In this document: positions 6,831-16,559 of the stretch, piece after piece
Numbering within the stretch: the stretch's first letter is position 1
How the letters are laid out: every line of letters starts with the position of its first letter
NCBI RefSeq assembly: GCF_027531545.1
Contig: NZ_JAPZSC010000018.1
Span: forward strand, 248,001-312,000
Direction: 5' to 3'
Length of the DNA stretch: 64,000 nt
Source: Silanimonas sp.
GTDB taxonomy: Bacteria > Pseudomonadota > Gammaproteobacteria > Xanthomonadales > Xanthomonadaceae
The notes under the pieces: generated by a model
Database searches by the model: none
What the model was told of the DNA's origin: nothing
What the model saw: the letters and a program-made list of their open reading frames with translations, nothing else
Translations under genes and position numbers: made by a program

Positions 6831-8918
6831 ATGGCCGCCGTGATGACTCCCTTCGACCGCACCCGCCAGCTGATCCAGCAGGGGGCGGTCGTGCCGCTGG
6901 TGCTGATCGGCGTGCTGGCGATGATCGTCGTGCCGCTGCCGCCGCTGGCGCTGGACGTGCTGTTCACGCTCAACATCGCCGCGTCGCTGGTGGTGCTGCT
7001 GGCGGTGATCTACGTGAAGCGGCCGCTGGAATTCTCGATCTTCCCGACCGTGCTGCTGCTGGTCACCCTGATGCGCTTGGCACTCAACGTGGCCTCCACC
7101 CGCGTGGTGCTGCTGCACGGCCACGAGGGCCACGACGCCGCCGGCCAGGTGATCGCCAGCTTCGGCCAGTTCGTGATCGGCGGCAGCTTCGCCGTCGGCA
7201 TCATCGTCTTCAGCATCCTGACGATCATCAACTTCATCGTCATCACCAAGGGTTCGACGCGCGTTTCCGAAGTGGCGGCGCGCTTCACCTTGGACGCCTT
7301 GCCCGGCAAGCAGATGGCGATCGACGCCGACCTCAACGCCGGCATCCTCACCCGCGAAGAGGCCAAGCTTCGCCGCGAGGAAGTGCGCGAGGAAGCCGAC
7401 TTCTACGGCTCGATGGACGGTGCCGGCAAGTTCATCCGCGGCGACGCCATCGCCGGCATCCTGATCCTCTTCATCAACATCCTCGGCGGCTTCGGCATCG
7501 GCGTGATGCAGCACGGCCTGTCGGCCGGTGATGCCGCCGAGATCTACATCCTGCTGGCGATCGGCGATGGCCTCGTGGCCCAGCTGCCGGCGCTGCTCGT
7601 CTCCACGGCGGTCGCGGTGATCGTGACGCGCGTGTCGCGCTCGCAGGACATGGGCAACGCGATGTTCGGCCAGGTGTTCGGCCAGTATCGTGCGCTGGCG
7701 GTCACTGCCGTGATCATCGGCTTGGTCGGCCTCGTGCCGGGCATGCCCAACGTCGCCTTCTTGACGTTCGCCGCGGGGCTCGGTTACCTCGCCTGGATGC
7801 TCTACCAGCGCGAGCAGGCCGAGCAGGCGCGGGTGGCTGATGTCGAAGCCCGCAAGCTCATGGCCACGCAGACGCCGGGCGGCGCGCCGGCCGAGCTCAG
7901 CTGGGATGAAGTGCGTCCGATCGATGCGCTCGGCTTGGAGGTCGGCTTCCGGCTGATCCCGCTGGTCGACAAGGCGCAGGGCGGCGACCTGATGGCGCGC
8001 ATCAAGGCCATCCGCCGCAAGCAGACGCAGGACCTCGGCTTCCTCGTGCCTGCCGTGCACATTCGCGACAACCTCGACCTGCCGCCCAACCAGTACCGCG
8101 TGGTGATCCACGGCGTACCGGTGGCCAGCGGCGAGGTCTATCCCGACCGCGACATGGCCCTGAACCCCGGGCAGGTCTTCGGCGAGCTGCAGGGCATCGC
8201 CGGACGCGACCCGGCGTTCGGCTTGGAATCCGTGTGGATCCAGCCGGCGCAGCGCGCGCAGGCCGAGTCGCTCGGCTACACCGTGGTCGACCCGGCCACC
8301 GTCATCGCCACGCATCTGTCGCACCTCGTGCGCGAGCACGCCAGCGAGCTGCTCGGCCACGAGGAAGCCCAGGCGCTCCTCGATACCTTGAAGAAGGCCG
8401 CGCCCAAATTGGTCGAGGACCTCACGCCCAAGACCCTGCCGCTGGCGGTCGTCGTGCGCGTGCTGCAGAACCTGCTGGCCGAGAAGGTGCCGGTGCGGCA
8501 GATCCGGCAGATCGCCGAGGCCCTGATCGAGCATGGCGCCACCACGTCCGATCCCGCCGCGCTGACCGCCGCGGTGCGCAACGCGCTGGGCCGCTTCATC
8601 GTGCAGGAGATCAACGGCATGAACCCCGAGCTGCCGGTCTACACGCTGGCGCCCCCTCTGGAACGGATCTTGCAGGACTCGGTGAACGGGAACACCGCAG
8701 CGCTCGAACCGAACCTGGCCGAGCGCCTGCACCAGAGCCTCGCCGACTGCGTGCAGCGGCAGGAGGCCCGCGGCGAGCCGGCGGTGCTGCTGGTGCCGGG
8801 CGGGGTGCGCGGGGTGCTCTCGCGGATGTTCCGGCACGGGGTGCCGTCGCTGCAGGTGTTGGCCTACAGCGAGATCCCCGAAGACAAACGGCTGAAGCTG
8901 GTCGGTTCGATCGGTTGA
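6831..8918 (+). CDS. flhA: Flagellar export gate protein FlhA
   Basis: 695 residues. Eight membrane helices fill about residues 15-320 and include the FHIPEP-family signatures: VLLLVTLMRLALNVASTR, KGSTRVSEVAARFTLDALPG and the cytoplasmic loop with KQMAIDADLNAGI. The rest is the large cytoplasmic ring domain that binds chaperone-substrate complexes. FlhA is the energy-coupling export gate. The start at 6831 was chosen because an upstream in-frame start at 6759 would precede the sigma-54 promoter. Begins the flhA-flhF-flhG-fliA set. Confidence 0.97.
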   Translation: MAAVMTPFDRTRQLIQQGAVVPLVLIGVLAMIVVPLPPLALDVLFTLNIAASLVVLLAVIYVKRPLEFSIFPTVLLLVTLMRLALNVASTRVVLLHGHEGHDAAGQVIASFGQFVIGGSFAVGIIVFSILTIINFIVITKGSTRVSEVAARFTLDALPGKQMAIDADLNAGILTREEAKLRREEVREEADFYGSMDGAGKFIRGDAIAGILILFINILGGFGIGVMQHGLSAGDAAEIYILLAIGDGLVAQLPALLVSTAVAVIVTRVSRSQDMGNAMFGQVFGQYRALAVTAVIIGLVGLVPGMPNVAFLTFAAGLGYLAWMLYQREQAEQARVADVEARKLMATQTPGGAPAELSWDEVRPIDALGLEVGFRLIPLVDKAQGGDLMARIKAIRRKQTQDLGFLVPAVHIRDNLDLPPNQYRVVIHGVPVASGEVYPDRDMALNPGQVFGELQGIAGRDPAFGLESVWIQPAQRAQAESLGYTVVDPATVIATHLSHLVREHASELLGHEEAQALLDTLKKAAPKLVEDLTPKTLPLAVVVRVLQNLLAEKVPVRQIRQIAEALIEHGATTSDPAALTAAVRNALGRFIVQEINGMNPELPVYTLAPPLERILQDSVNGNTAALEPNLAERLHQSLADCVQRQEARGEPAVLLVPGGVRGVLSRMFRHGVPSLQVLAYSEIPEDKRLKLVGSIG

Positions 8919-8965
8919 GGCCTCGAGACAACGGTTGCGGGTAGCAGGATTCGGAGAGAGCCACC

Positions 8966-10501
8966 ATGAAGATCAAGCGCTTCGTTGCCCCGGACATGAG
9001 GACGGTGCTGCGCATGGTCCGCGAAGAGCAGGGGGCCGACGCGGTCATCCTCTCGAACCGCCCGGTGCCGGGCGGGATCGAAGTGGTGGCGGCCACGGAC
9101 TACGACGAGCAGTTGGCGCAGGATGCGTTGAAGTCCCTGCTGCCGCAGAAGCCCGCCACGGCGCTCGACCAGTCCCGCGAGGCCGACATCAGCCTGCCGG
9201 CGCAGCTCGCCGGTGCCCTCCGCGCCGCTGCGCCGCCGGTGGTGGACGAGCGCCCCGCCTTGATCCCTGAAGCGCTGGTCCGAGCCATCGCCGCCAAGTC
9301 GGCCGCATCCGCCGCCGCCCCAGCGCCGGTCGCTGGCAAGCGCGCCGATTTTTCCGCCTTCCTCGCCGAGGCCAAGGAGCGCATCGCCCGCTCGGCGTCG
9401 TCCGAGATGCCGTCTTCGGAGCCCGTCCGCCCCGCCCCGGCTCCGGCGCCGCGCGCGCCCGCCGCCGCGTTCATGGACCCCGAGCCCACCGTGGCCCCGA
9501 CGGCGGCCTCGCTCGATGCCCAGGCCCGCGCCACCCACCGTGAAGCCGAAGCCGTGGCCCGTCGCTCGGCGCCGCGCGCCGTGCGCATCTCGCCCTGGGA
9601 CGAGGACCCGAGCCTGCTGCAGGTCCGCGCCGAACTGGTGGAGATGCGCGAGATGATGGAGCGCGAGATGCAGCGCATGACCGGCGAGCGCCTGCGCGGC
9701 AGTCCGGCGCGCGCCCTCGCCCTCGATGCGCTGGCCAGCTACGGCTGCGAGGATGCGCTGGCCCGCGAGGTCGCCGCCAAGATTCCGGTCGAGGCCGACC
9801 CCGCCCGCGCCCGCGGCCTGATGCTGGGCCAGCTGGCCCACCTGCTGCCGGTCGCCAGCTTCGATCCGCTGCGCACGCCCGGCGTGGTGGCGCTGGTCGG
9901 CCCGACCGGCGCCGGCAAGACCACGACGCTGGCCAAGCTGGCCGCCCGCTATGCGGCCGAGCACGGCCCGCGCGACGTCGCCCTGATCACCACCGACACC
10001 CAGCGCCCCGGCGGCCGCGAGCAGCTGCACGCCTACGGCCGCCAGTTCGGCCTCACCGTGGTCGAAGCCGGCAGCGAGGAGGCCCTCCACGAGGCCCTGC
10101 ACCGCCTGCGCGACTACCCGCTGGTGCTGGTCGACACCGCCGGCCACGGCCAGCGCGACCGCGCCATGGTCGGGCAGCTGAACTGGTTGCGTCACGCCGG
10201 CAAGGTGCGGACGATGCTGGTCATGCCCGCGAACGCCCATAGCGCCGATCTGGATGAAGTCATCCGTCGCTTCGGGTTCGTCGCGCCCGAGGCCGCCATC
10301 CTCACCAAGCTCGACGAGACCGGCCGCCTTGGCGCCGCGCTCTCGGTGCTGGTGCGCCACAAGCTGCCCCTGGCCTACACCACCGACGGGCAGAACGTGC
10401 CCGACGACCTCAGCATCGCCGAGGCCAGCCGCCTCGTGCTGAAGCTGGAGGAGCTGCGCCGCGCTGGCGACCGACCGGCGGAGGACGCCGATGCCGCCTG
10501 A
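8966..10501 (+). CDS. flhF: Flagellar SRP-like GTPase FlhF
   Basis: 511 residues: N-terminal MKIKRFVAPDMRTVLRMVRE and GADAVILSNR, a long Pro/Ala-rich low-complexity linker (about 90-210), then the SRP-type NG domain with P-loop GPTGAGKTTTLAKLAA at about 311-326, TDTQRPGGREQL and LVDTAGHGQRD, and TKLDETGRLG. FlhF marks the pole and sets the site and number of polar flagella together with FlhG. The linker is longer than in many relatives. Overlaps the flhG start by 11 bp. RBS GGAGAGAG lies just before ATG 8966. Confidence 0.96.
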   Translation: MKIKRFVAPDMRTVLRMVREEQGADAVILSNRPVPGGIEVVAATDYDEQLAQDALKSLLPQKPATALDQSREADISLPAQLAGALRAAAPPVVDERPALIPEALVRAIAAKSAASAAAPAPVAGKRADFSAFLAEAKERIARSASSEMPSSEPVRPAPAPAPRAPAAAFMDPEPTVAPTAASLDAQARATHREAEAVARRSAPRAVRISPWDEDPSLLQVRAELVEMREMMEREMQRMTGERLRGSPARALALDALASYGCEDALAREVAAKIPVEADPARARGLMLGQLAHLLPVASFDPLRTPGVVALVGPTGAGKTTTLAKLAARYAAEHGPRDVALITTDTQRPGGREQLHAYGRQFGLTVVEAGSEEALHEALHRLRDYPLVLVDTAGHGQRDRAMVGQLNWLRHAGKVRTMLVMPANAHSADLDEVIRRFGFVAPEAAILTKLDETGRLGAALSVLVRHKLPLAYTTDGQNVPDDLSIAEASRLVLKLEELRRAGDRPAEDADAA

Positions 10502-11330
10502 GGCCGCGCCGGCTCCGGTCCGTGTCCTCACCGTCGCCTCGGGCAAGGGCGGCGTGGGCAAGACCAATGTCTCGGTGAACCTCGCCACGGCGCTGGCCGC
10601 GCTCGGCGAGCGGGTGATGCTGCTCGACGCCGATTTCGGCCTCGCCAATGTCGACGTGCTGCTCGGCCTCACACCGAAACAGACCCTCGCCGATGTCGTC
10701 GCCGGCCGCGCCACGCTGGCCGACGTGATCCTGCCGGGGCCGCGCGGGCTGCAGATCGTGCCGTCGTCCTCCGGCAAGCGGCACATGGCGGAAATGACGC
10801 CGCAGCAGCACGCCGGCATCGTGCAAGCGGTCTCCACCTTCGACGGCCCGCTCGACACCCTCATCGTCGACACCGCCGCCGGCATCAACGACGCCGTGCT
10901 GACTTTCTGCCAGGCCGCGCAGGAAGTGCTGGTGGTGGTCTGTGATGAACCCGCCTCGATCACCGACGCCTACGCGCTGGTGAAAGTGCTGTGCCGCGAG
11001 CGCGGCATCCAGCGCGTGCACGTGATCGCCAACATGGTGCGCAGCCCGGTCGAGGGCCGCGCCCTCTACGACAAGCTGGCCCGGGTGGTCGAGAAGTTCC
11101 TGCCCGAGGCTTCGCTGGCCTACCTCGGCGCCATCCCGCAGGACGACGCCCTGCGCCGCGCCGTCCAGAAGCAGAAGCCGGTCGTCGAGGCCTTCCCCTC
11201 GGCCCAGGCCTCGGCCGCTTTCCGCGAACTCGCCACCCGCATCCACCGCTGGTCCCGAGCCACCACGCCGCGAGGACATATCGAGTTCTTCGTCGAGCGT
11301 ATGCTGGAGGCCGGAGGTGCCCGCGCATGA
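10491..11330 (+). CDS. flhG: MinD-like flagellar number regulator FlhG (FleN)
   Basis: 279 residues of the ParA/MinD ATPase family. Deviant Walker A GKGGVGKTNVSVNLA at about 17-31, LLDADFGLANVDVLLG (Walker A' region), DTAAGINDAVLTF, and the C-terminal region ending in a short basic tail. FlhG antagonises FlhF and, in polar flagellates, the sigma-54 activator FleQ, so limiting flagellar number. It begins inside the flhF 3' end and its stop overlaps the fliA start, as in Pseudomonas and Xanthomonas. FleQ itself is not in this window. Confidence 0.95.
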   Translation: MPPEAAPAPVRVLTVASGKGGVGKTNVSVNLATALAALGERVMLLDADFGLANVDVLLGLTPKQTLADVVAGRATLADVILPGPRGLQIVPSSSGKRHMAEMTPQQHAGIVQAVSTFDGPLDTLIVDTAAGINDAVLTFCQAAQEVLVVVCDEPASITDAYALVKVLCRERGIQRVHVIANMVRSPVEGRALYDKLARVVEKFLPEASLAYLGAIPQDDALRRAVQKQKPVVEAFPSAQASAAFRELATRIHRWSRATTPRGHIEFFVERMLEAGGARA

Positions 11331-12079
11331 TTGCTCCCGCCGCCCAGTACCGAGCCGTGCAGCGCAGCGCCTCCGTCGAGGTGGTCGAGCGGCATGCCGA
11401 CCTCGTGCGGCGCATCGCCCACCATCTCGCCGCCCGCCTGCCCGCCAGCGTCGAGGTCGATGACCTCGTGCAGGCCGGGATGCTCGGCCTGATCGAGGCC
11501 GCCCGGAACTTCGACAGCGACCAGGGCGCCAGCTTCGAGACCTATGCCTCGATCCGCATCCGCGGCGCGATGATCGACGAAATCCGCAAGGGCGACTGGA
11601 CCCCGCGCTCGGTGCACCGCCGCAGCCGCGAGGCTGCCGAGGCCACCCGCCAGATCGAACAGACCACCGGCCGCGCCGCCACCAGCGCCGAAATCGCCCA
11701 GGCCCTCGGCCTCGCCCCGGAGGAGTACGCCCGCCTGCTCGAGGACGCCGTGTCCGGCCAGGTGCTCAGCCTCGATTCCCACATCGACGACCACGGCGAG
11801 CCGAACGTCGCCGCCGGGGCGGCCTATTCCCCGGAGCGTCGCCTGCAGGCCACCGAGTTCCGCCATGCCCTGGCCGCGGCCATCGGCCAGCTGCCCGAAC
11901 GCGAACAGCTCGTGCTTTCCCTCTATTACGAGCAGGAAATGAACCTCCGCGAGGTCGGCGCCGTGCTCGGCGTCTCGGAATCGCGGGTCTGCCAGATCCA
12001 CGGCCAGGCCATGCTGCGCCTGCGCAGCCGTTTAGGAGAGTTCGGTTCTGCCGATAACGACACGGAGGACGTCGGCTAG
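11327..12079 (+). CDS. fliA: RNA polymerase sigma-28 factor FliA
   Basis: 250 residues with sigma-70 regions 2 ([35 protein letters not shown]), 3 ([14 protein letters not shown]) and 4 ([34 protein letters not shown]). FliA transcribes late flagellar and chemotaxis genes and is held by anti-sigma FlgM until the hook is complete. ATG 11327 overlaps the flhG stop (ATGA). A sigma-28 promoter is recognisable at 29946-29972 before a chemoreceptor, and a weaker one sits inside the 3' end of this gene. Confidence 0.97.
   Translation: MIAPAAQYRAVQRSASVEVVERHADLVRRIAHHLAARLPASVEVDDLVQAGMLGLIEAARNFDSDQGASFETYASIRIRGAMIDEIRKGDWTPRSVHRRSREAAEATRQIEQTTGRAATSAEIAQALGLAPEEYARLLEDAVSGQVLSLDSHIDDHGEPNVAAGAAYSPERRLQATEFRHALAAAIGQLPEREQLVLSLYYEQEMNLREVGAVLGVSESRVCQIHGQAMLRLRSRLGEFGSADNDTEDVG
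12031..12057 (+). promoter_or_regulatory. Possible sigma-28 promoter inside fliA 3' end, upstream of cheY
   Basis: GCCGATAA at 12050-12057 is a perfect FliA -10 element. The -35 position, 15 bases upstream, reads TTTA rather than TAAA (TTTAGGAG at 12031-12038). It would drive cheY 117 bp downstream, separately from the flhA transcript. The weak -35 and coding location leave this uncertain. Confidence 0.35.
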
Positions 12080-12091
12080 CCCGGACTACAC

Positions 12092-12128
12092 TCGCCCGGC
12101 CGACGGCTGGGCGACCCCTGCGAAGGGG
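12092..12128 (+). other. Two tandem hairpins between fliA and cheY
   Basis: TCGCCC/GGGCGA (12092-12097 with 12109-12114) is followed at once by CCCCT-GCGA-AGGGG (12115-12128), a 5-bp stem closed by a GNRA loop. No U-run follows, so simple intrinsic termination is unlikely. They may tune read-through or mRNA stability at the flagellar/chemotaxis boundary. Confidence 0.35.
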
Positions 12129-12173
12129 CGCACCACCGCACCGATTCCGCATCCTTCCATCCGAGGCACTGCT

Positions 12174-12566
12174 GTGAACAAGAACATGCGCATCCTGGTC
12201 GTGGACGACTTCTCGACGATGCGACGCATCGTCAAGAACCTGCTCGCCGACCTGGGCTTCACCAACACCGCCGAAGCCGAAGACGGCGGCGCGGCCTACA
12301 CCATCCTCAAGCAGGGCGGTTTCGACTTCGTCGTGACCGACTGGAACATGCCCGGCACCACCGGCATCGAGCTGCTGAAGCTGATCCGCGCCGACGAGAA
12401 GCTGAAGACCCTGCCGGTGTTGATGGTCACGGCCGAATCGAAGCGCGAGCAGATCATCGAGGCCGCGCAGGCCGGGGTGAACGGCTACATCATCAAGCCC
12501 TTCACCGCCGCCACGCTGAAGGAGAAGCTCGACAAGATCTTCGAACGCCTGGGCAGCGCCGCATGA
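12174..12566 (+). CDS. cheY: Chemotaxis response regulator CheY
   Basis: 130-residue stand-alone receiver: acidic pair in [16 protein letters not shown], phospho-Asp in VVTDWNMPG, Thr/Ala switch in VTAES and Lys in IIKPF. Close to classical CheY, which binds FliM when phosphorylated by CheA. The GTG at 12174 is preceded by GAGG 8 bases upstream; an ATG at 12186 is possible but would trim the N-terminus. Overlaps cheZ by 4 bases, so it is the CheY partnered with that phosphatase and with the CheA at 13193. Confidence 0.95.
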   Translation: MNKNMRILVVDDFSTMRRIVKNLLADLGFTNTAEAEDGGAAYTILKQGGFDFVVTDWNMPGTTGIELLKLIRADEKLKTLPVLMVTAESKREQIIEAAQAGVNGYIIKPFTAATLKEKLDKIFERLGSAA

Positions 12567-13180
12567 CCGACCCGGCGCGCAACGCGGAAATCACCGCCCA
12601 CCTGCGCGCCGCGCTGGCCGCGATCAGCGACGCCGACGACGCCAGCCTGAAGGCCGAACTGGGCGCCATCGTCCAGTGGCAGGAGCAGCCCCTGATGCAG
12701 GGGCTCGCCAAGCTGAGCCAGAGCCTCGGCGAAGCGCTCGGCGAGATCCCCGCCATCGACGCCGCGGTGGGCGAGCTGCCCGATGCCTGCGCCCGCCTCG
12801 ACCACGTCGTGGCGATGACCGAGCAGGCCACCAACCGCACCCTCGACCTCGTCGAGGACTCGCAGAAGCTGATGGAGAAGCTGCTGGTCCCGAGCGCCGA
12901 CCACGAGGCCCTGCTGCGCGAACTGCGCAGCAACCTCTCGGAGATGGCGCTGGCCCAGAGCTACCAGGACCTCACCGGCCAGATCATCAAGAAGGTCGCC
13001 GGCATCGTCCGTGGCGTGCACGACCAGCTCACCGCGATGGGCCTGCCGCCCACCGGCCCCGGCGCGCGCCGCAAGGACGACGACCCGCTGGCCGGTTCTG
13101 GCCCGGCGATTGCAGGGGTGGACAAGCCGCCGACCTCGCAGAGCGATGCCGACGACCTGTTGTCCGACCTCGGCCTCTAA
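12563..13180 (+). CDS. cheZ: CheY-P phosphatase CheZ
   Basis: 205 residues, mostly helical. The catalytic motif QDLTGQ at 135-140 supplies the Asp and Gln (D136, Q140) equivalent to E. coli D143 and Q147, and the C-terminal CheY-docking helix reads [11 protein letters not shown]. CheZ removes phosphate from CheY-P. Its ATG overlaps the cheY stop. Presence of CheZ is typical of the gamma/beta-proteobacterial F6-like chemotaxis class. Confidence 0.95.
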   Translation: MTDPARNAEITAHLRAALAAISDADDASLKAELGAIVQWQEQPLMQGLAKLSQSLGEALGEIPAIDAAVGELPDACARLDHVVAMTEQATNRTLDLVEDSQKLMEKLLVPSADHEALLRELRSNLSEMALAQSYQDLTGQIIKKVAGIVRGVHDQLTAMGLPPTGPGARRKDDDPLAGSGPAIAGVDKPPTSQSDADDLLSDLGL

Positions 13181-13192
13181 GGGAGTGCTTCC

Positions 13193-14845
13193 ATGTCCGC
13201 CGTTTCGCCCGACATTGCCGCCGATTTCCTCGTCGAAGCCGGCGAGATCCTCGAGCGCCTCGGCGAACAGCTCGTGCAGCTCGAGCAGGCCGCCGACGAC
13301 AAAGGCCTGCTGAACGCGGTCTTCCGCGGTTTCCACACCATCAAGGGCGGTGCCGGCTTCCTCGGCCTGGTGCCGATGGTCGAGCTCTGCCACGCGCTGG
13401 AAGACGCCTTCGACAAGGCCCGCGAGGGCAAGATCCTGCTCGACGACGACGCCTTCGACTACGCCCAGCGTTGCCACGACACCCTGTCCGCGCAGATGGC
13501 GGCCCTCGGTGCCGGCCAGCCGCTCGAGCCCGCCGACCCCGAGCTGATCGCCGCGATCAAGGCCTGGGCCTCCGGCCAGACCACCACCAAGCCGGCCAAG
13601 ACCGAGGCAGCCAAGGCCGCGCCCAAGCCCAGCGCCAAGGCGGCCGGCCCGGCCAAGACCGGCGGCGACACCGAACAGACCGTCCGCGTCGACACCAAGC
13701 GGCTCGACGCCATCGTCAACCTCACCGGCGAACTCGTTCTCGCGCGAAACCGCCTCAAGGTGCTGCGCGACAAGCTCAAGGACGAGGACCTGCACCGCGC
13801 GGTCACCGCCCTCGACCACGCCACCGCGCGCCTGCAGGGCTCGGTGATGCGTACCCGCATGCAGCCGGTCAGCCGCGTGTTCCAGCGCTTCCCGAAGATG
13901 GCCCGCGACGTCGCCCGCCAGCTCGACAAGCAGGTGGAGCTGACGCTCGAAGGCGCCGAGACCGAACTCGACCGCAACCTCGTCGAAGCGCTGGCCGATC
14001 CGCTGGTGCACCTCGTCCGCAACGCCATCGACCACGGCGTCGAGCGGCCGGCCGTCCGCGAAGCCGCGGGCAAGAACCCGATGGGCCAGGTGTTCCTCTC
14101 CGCGCGCCAGGAAGGTGACGCCGTCGCCATCGAGATCCGCGACGACGGCGGCGGCATGGACCCGGAGAAACTCCGTGCCAAGGCCGTCGAGAAGGGCCTG
14201 CTGGCGCCGGAGGCCGCGGCCCGCCTCGGCGCCGAGGAGTGCTTCCAGCTCATCTTCATGCCGGGCTTCTCCACCAAGGTGGAAGTCACCGACATCTCCG
14301 GCCGTGGCGTCGGCATGGACGTGGTGCAGAGCAAGATCCGCGAGCTCTCCGGCCAGATCCAGATCCAGTCGGAGCTGGGCCAAGGCTCGCGCTTCACCAT
14401 CAAGGTGCCGCTGACGCTGGCCATCCTGCCGACCCTCCTGGTGCGCGTGGCCGACACCTCCTACGCGCTGCCGCTGGGCCGCGTGGTGGAGGTGCTGCCG
14501 ATGCCGAAGCGCAAGCCCGACTACGTCGACGGCCAGCCGGTGCTCGACCTGCGTTCCACCACCCTGCCGCTGGTGTGGCTGCGGGCTTGGCTGCGCGTGC
14601 CTCCCTGCGAGAACGGCGAGGTGATCGTCGTGCTGCAGACCGGCGATTTCCGCTATGGCCTCGTCGTCGACCAGGTGCGCGGCCGCGAGGAGGTCGTCAT
14701 CAAGGCCCTGCCGAAGCGCGTGCGCGGCCTGCCGGGCTATGCCGGCGCCACCCTGATCGGCGACGGCTCGCTGGCGCTGATCCTCGACGTCGACGGTATC
14801 CAGCGCAGCGTCAGCAGCGGCAACAGCCGGCTCAAGCGGGCCTGA
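13193..14845 (+). CDS. cheA: Chemotaxis histidine kinase CheA (first copy, no P2 domain)
   Basis: 550 residues. Hpt domain 1-115 with phospho-His in FHTIKGGAGFLG (H48), an Ala/Lys linker (about 125-160), dimerisation helices from about 162, HATPase with N-box HLVRNAIDHG, G1 DDGGGMD, FMPGFSTK and G2 SGRGVGMDVV, then a CheW-like domain. No segment matches the CheY-binding P2 domain, explaining the short length. Kinase of the cheYZ block; the RBS AAGGGAG precedes ATG 13193. No cheB or cheW stands beside it, so it must share CheB/CheR/CheW from the second block or use the ParP-like protein. Confidence 0.95.
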   Translation: MSAVSPDIAADFLVEAGEILERLGEQLVQLEQAADDKGLLNAVFRGFHTIKGGAGFLGLVPMVELCHALEDAFDKAREGKILLDDDAFDYAQRCHDTLSAQMAALGAGQPLEPADPELIAAIKAWASGQTTTKPAKTEAAKAAPKPSAKAAGPAKTGGDTEQTVRVDTKRLDAIVNLTGELVLARNRLKVLRDKLKDEDLHRAVTALDHATARLQGSVMRTRMQPVSRVFQRFPKMARDVARQLDKQVELTLEGAETELDRNLVEALADPLVHLVRNAIDHGVERPAVREAAGKNPMGQVFLSARQEGDAVAIEIRDDGGGMDPEKLRAKAVEKGLLAPEAAARLGAEECFQLIFMPGFSTKVEVTDISGRGVGMDVVQSKIRELSGQIQIQSELGQGSRFTIKVPLTLAILPTLLVRVADTSYALPLGRVVEVLPMPKRKPDYVDGQPVLDLRSTTLPLVWLRAWLRVPPCENGEVIVVLQTGDFRYGLVVDQVRGREEVVIKALPKRVRGLPGYAGATLIGDGSLALILDVDGIQRSVSSGNSRLKRA

Positions 14846-14848
14846 TCG

Positions 14849-15589
14849 ATGGACATCCTGAGCATCGCCGGCCTCGTCCTGGCGCTCATCGCCATCGTCG
14901 GCGGGAGCATCGCCAAGGGCGCGGGGCTGTCGGCGCTGTGGAACCTCGCCGCCTTCCTCATCGTCATCGTCGGCACGCTCGGCGCGGTGCTGCTGCAGAG
15001 CGGCCTGCCCACGGTCAAGCGCGCCATGAAGATCGCGCGCTGGATCGTCCAGCCGCCGCCGGACAACCGCAGGAAGCTGATCGCTCAGGTCGTCGCCTGG
15101 GCCGGCATCGCCCGCAAGCAGGGCCTGCTGGGCCTCGAGTCGCAGGTCGCGCTCCAGCCCGACAAGTACGTCGCCAAGGGCTTGCAGATGCTCGTTGACG
15201 GCGTCGAGCCCGAGGGCATCCGCCACATGCTCGAGATCGAGATCGCCGCCGAGGAGCATGCCGATATGCAGGCCGCGAAGGTGTTCGAGGCCGCCGGCGT
15301 CTACGCGCCGACGCTGGGCATCGTCGGCGCCGTGCTCGGCCTGATGGCGGTGATGAAGAACCTCACCGACCCCTCCAAGCTCGGCGGCGGCATCGCCGCG
15401 GCGTTCACCGCCACCATCTACGGCATCGCCTCGGCGAACTGCCTGTTCCTGCCTGCGGCGAACAAGCTGAAGGCGATCATCCGCCACCGCGCCGGCGACC
15501 GCGAACTCGTGCTGGAAGGCCTCGTCTCGATCGCCCACGGCGAGAACCCGCGCAACATCGAGGCCCGTCTCGGCGGATTCCTGCACTGA
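14849..15589 (+). CDS. motC: Flagellar stator protein MotC (MotA family)
   Basis: 246 residues with four membrane helices (two near 1-50, two near 145-200), the long cytoplasmic loop between them and the PTLGIVGAVLGLMAVM segment of helix 3. This is the MotA/PomA superfamily; in pseudomonads and xanthomonads the copy next to cheA is called MotC. It forms the ion channel with MotD, converting ion flow to torque against FliG. Starts 3 bp after cheA and 10 bp before motD. Confidence 0.93.
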   Translation: MDILSIAGLVLALIAIVGGSIAKGAGLSALWNLAAFLIVIVGTLGAVLLQSGLPTVKRAMKIARWIVQPPPDNRRKLIAQVVAWAGIARKQGLLGLESQVALQPDKYVAKGLQMLVDGVEPEGIRHMLEIEIAAEEHADMQAAKVFEAAGVYAPTLGIVGAVLGLMAVMKNLTDPSKLGGGIAAAFTATIYGIASANCLFLPAANKLKAIIRHRAGDRELVLEGLVSIAHGENPRNIEARLGGFLH

Positions 15590-15599
15590 CCCCCGTGCC

Positions 15600-16559
15600 A
15601 TGGCCCGCCACGCCCGCCACGAGGAGCACGTCAACCACGAAGCCTGGGCCATCCCCTACGGCGACCTGGTCACCCTGCTGCTCGCCTTCTTCGTCGTGAT
15701 GTACGCCATCTCGACCCTCAACGAAGGCAAGTACCGGGTGATGTCCGATTCGCTCAACGCCGCCTTCGACGGCGTGCCGCGCAGCATCGCGCCGATCCAG
15801 ATCGGCCAGCCCACCGAGGCCTCCAGCATCGCGCCGCCGCAGCCCTTCGAGAACGACCCCGGCTCGCCCAGCGTCGTAAACCTCAGCGAGCGCGTGCGCG
15901 CGGACGCCGCGATCACCCCGAACGAATTGATGCAGCTGGAGCAGCAGCAGGCGCAGGCCGACGTGCAGCTCGATGCCATCCAGCGGCAGGTCGAGCGCGC
16001 GCTCGGGCCGATGATCATGTCCGACCAGGTCACCGTCACCCGCGAGGGCCTGTGGTTGGAGGTGAACATCCGCAGCGACGTCCTGTTCGCCAGCGGCTCG
16101 GCGGCGCTCTCCACGCCGGCCCGCGAGGCCATCGACCAGCTCGCCACCGTGCTGCGCGAGTTGCCGAACGAGCTCCGCGTCGAAGGCCACACCGACAACC
16201 AGCCCATCGCCAGCGCCCTGTTCCCCTCCAACTGGGAGCTGTCGGGCGCCCGCGCGGCCAGCGTGATCCGCCTGCTCGAGGGCCGCGGCGTCGATCCGCG
16301 GCGGATGGCGGCAATCGGCTTCGGCGACAAGCGGCCGGTCGCCGACAACGCCACGCCGGCCGGACGCTCGACCAACCGCCGGGTGATGCTGGTGATCCTG
16401 GCCACCTCGCCAGGCACGCCGCGCGCCGCCGCCGCGAGGCCGTCGAATCAAGTTTCGCCGCCGCCGGCCGTTGAAACCGGTGCGGCGACGCCGACCGAAG
16501 CCGCGCGTCCGCCGGCCCCGGTGTCGGTGCCGCAGTCGCTTTCCGAGGATGTTCCCTGA
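15600..16559 (+). CDS. motD: Flagellar stator protein MotD (MotB family)
   Basis: 319 residues. Cytoplasmic start, a single helix with the ion-carrying Asp22 in YGDLVTLLLAFFVVMYAIS, a plug/linker, and a C-terminal OmpA-like peptidoglycan-binding domain (LRVEGHTDNQPI, ELSGARAASVIRLL, GFGDKRPV). Pairs with MotC as the second stator type of polar flagellates. A Pro/Ala-rich tail follows the OmpA domain. Its stop shares a base with the parA start. Confidence 0.94.
   Translation: MARHARHEEHVNHEAWAIPYGDLVTLLLAFFVVMYAISTLNEGKYRVMSDSLNAAFDGVPRSIAPIQIGQPTEASSIAPPQPFENDPGSPSVVNLSERVRADAAITPNELMQLEQQQAQADVQLDAIQRQVERALGPMIMSDQVTVTREGLWLEVNIRSDVLFASGSAALSTPAREAIDQLATVLRELPNELRVEGHTDNQPIASALFPSNWELSGARAASVIRLLEGRGVDPRRMAAIGFGDKRPVADNATPAGRSTNRRVMLVILATSPGTPRAAAARPSNQVSPPPAVETGAATPTEAARPPAPVSVPQSLSEDVP

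Noticed and set aside
12485-15652. Long open frame of about 1055 codons on the minus strand opposite cheZ-cheA-motC
   Set aside because: It is antisense to three genes with clear family motifs; long antisense frames are expected at this GC content and its translation is rich in His, Gln, Arg and Asp with no domain pattern.
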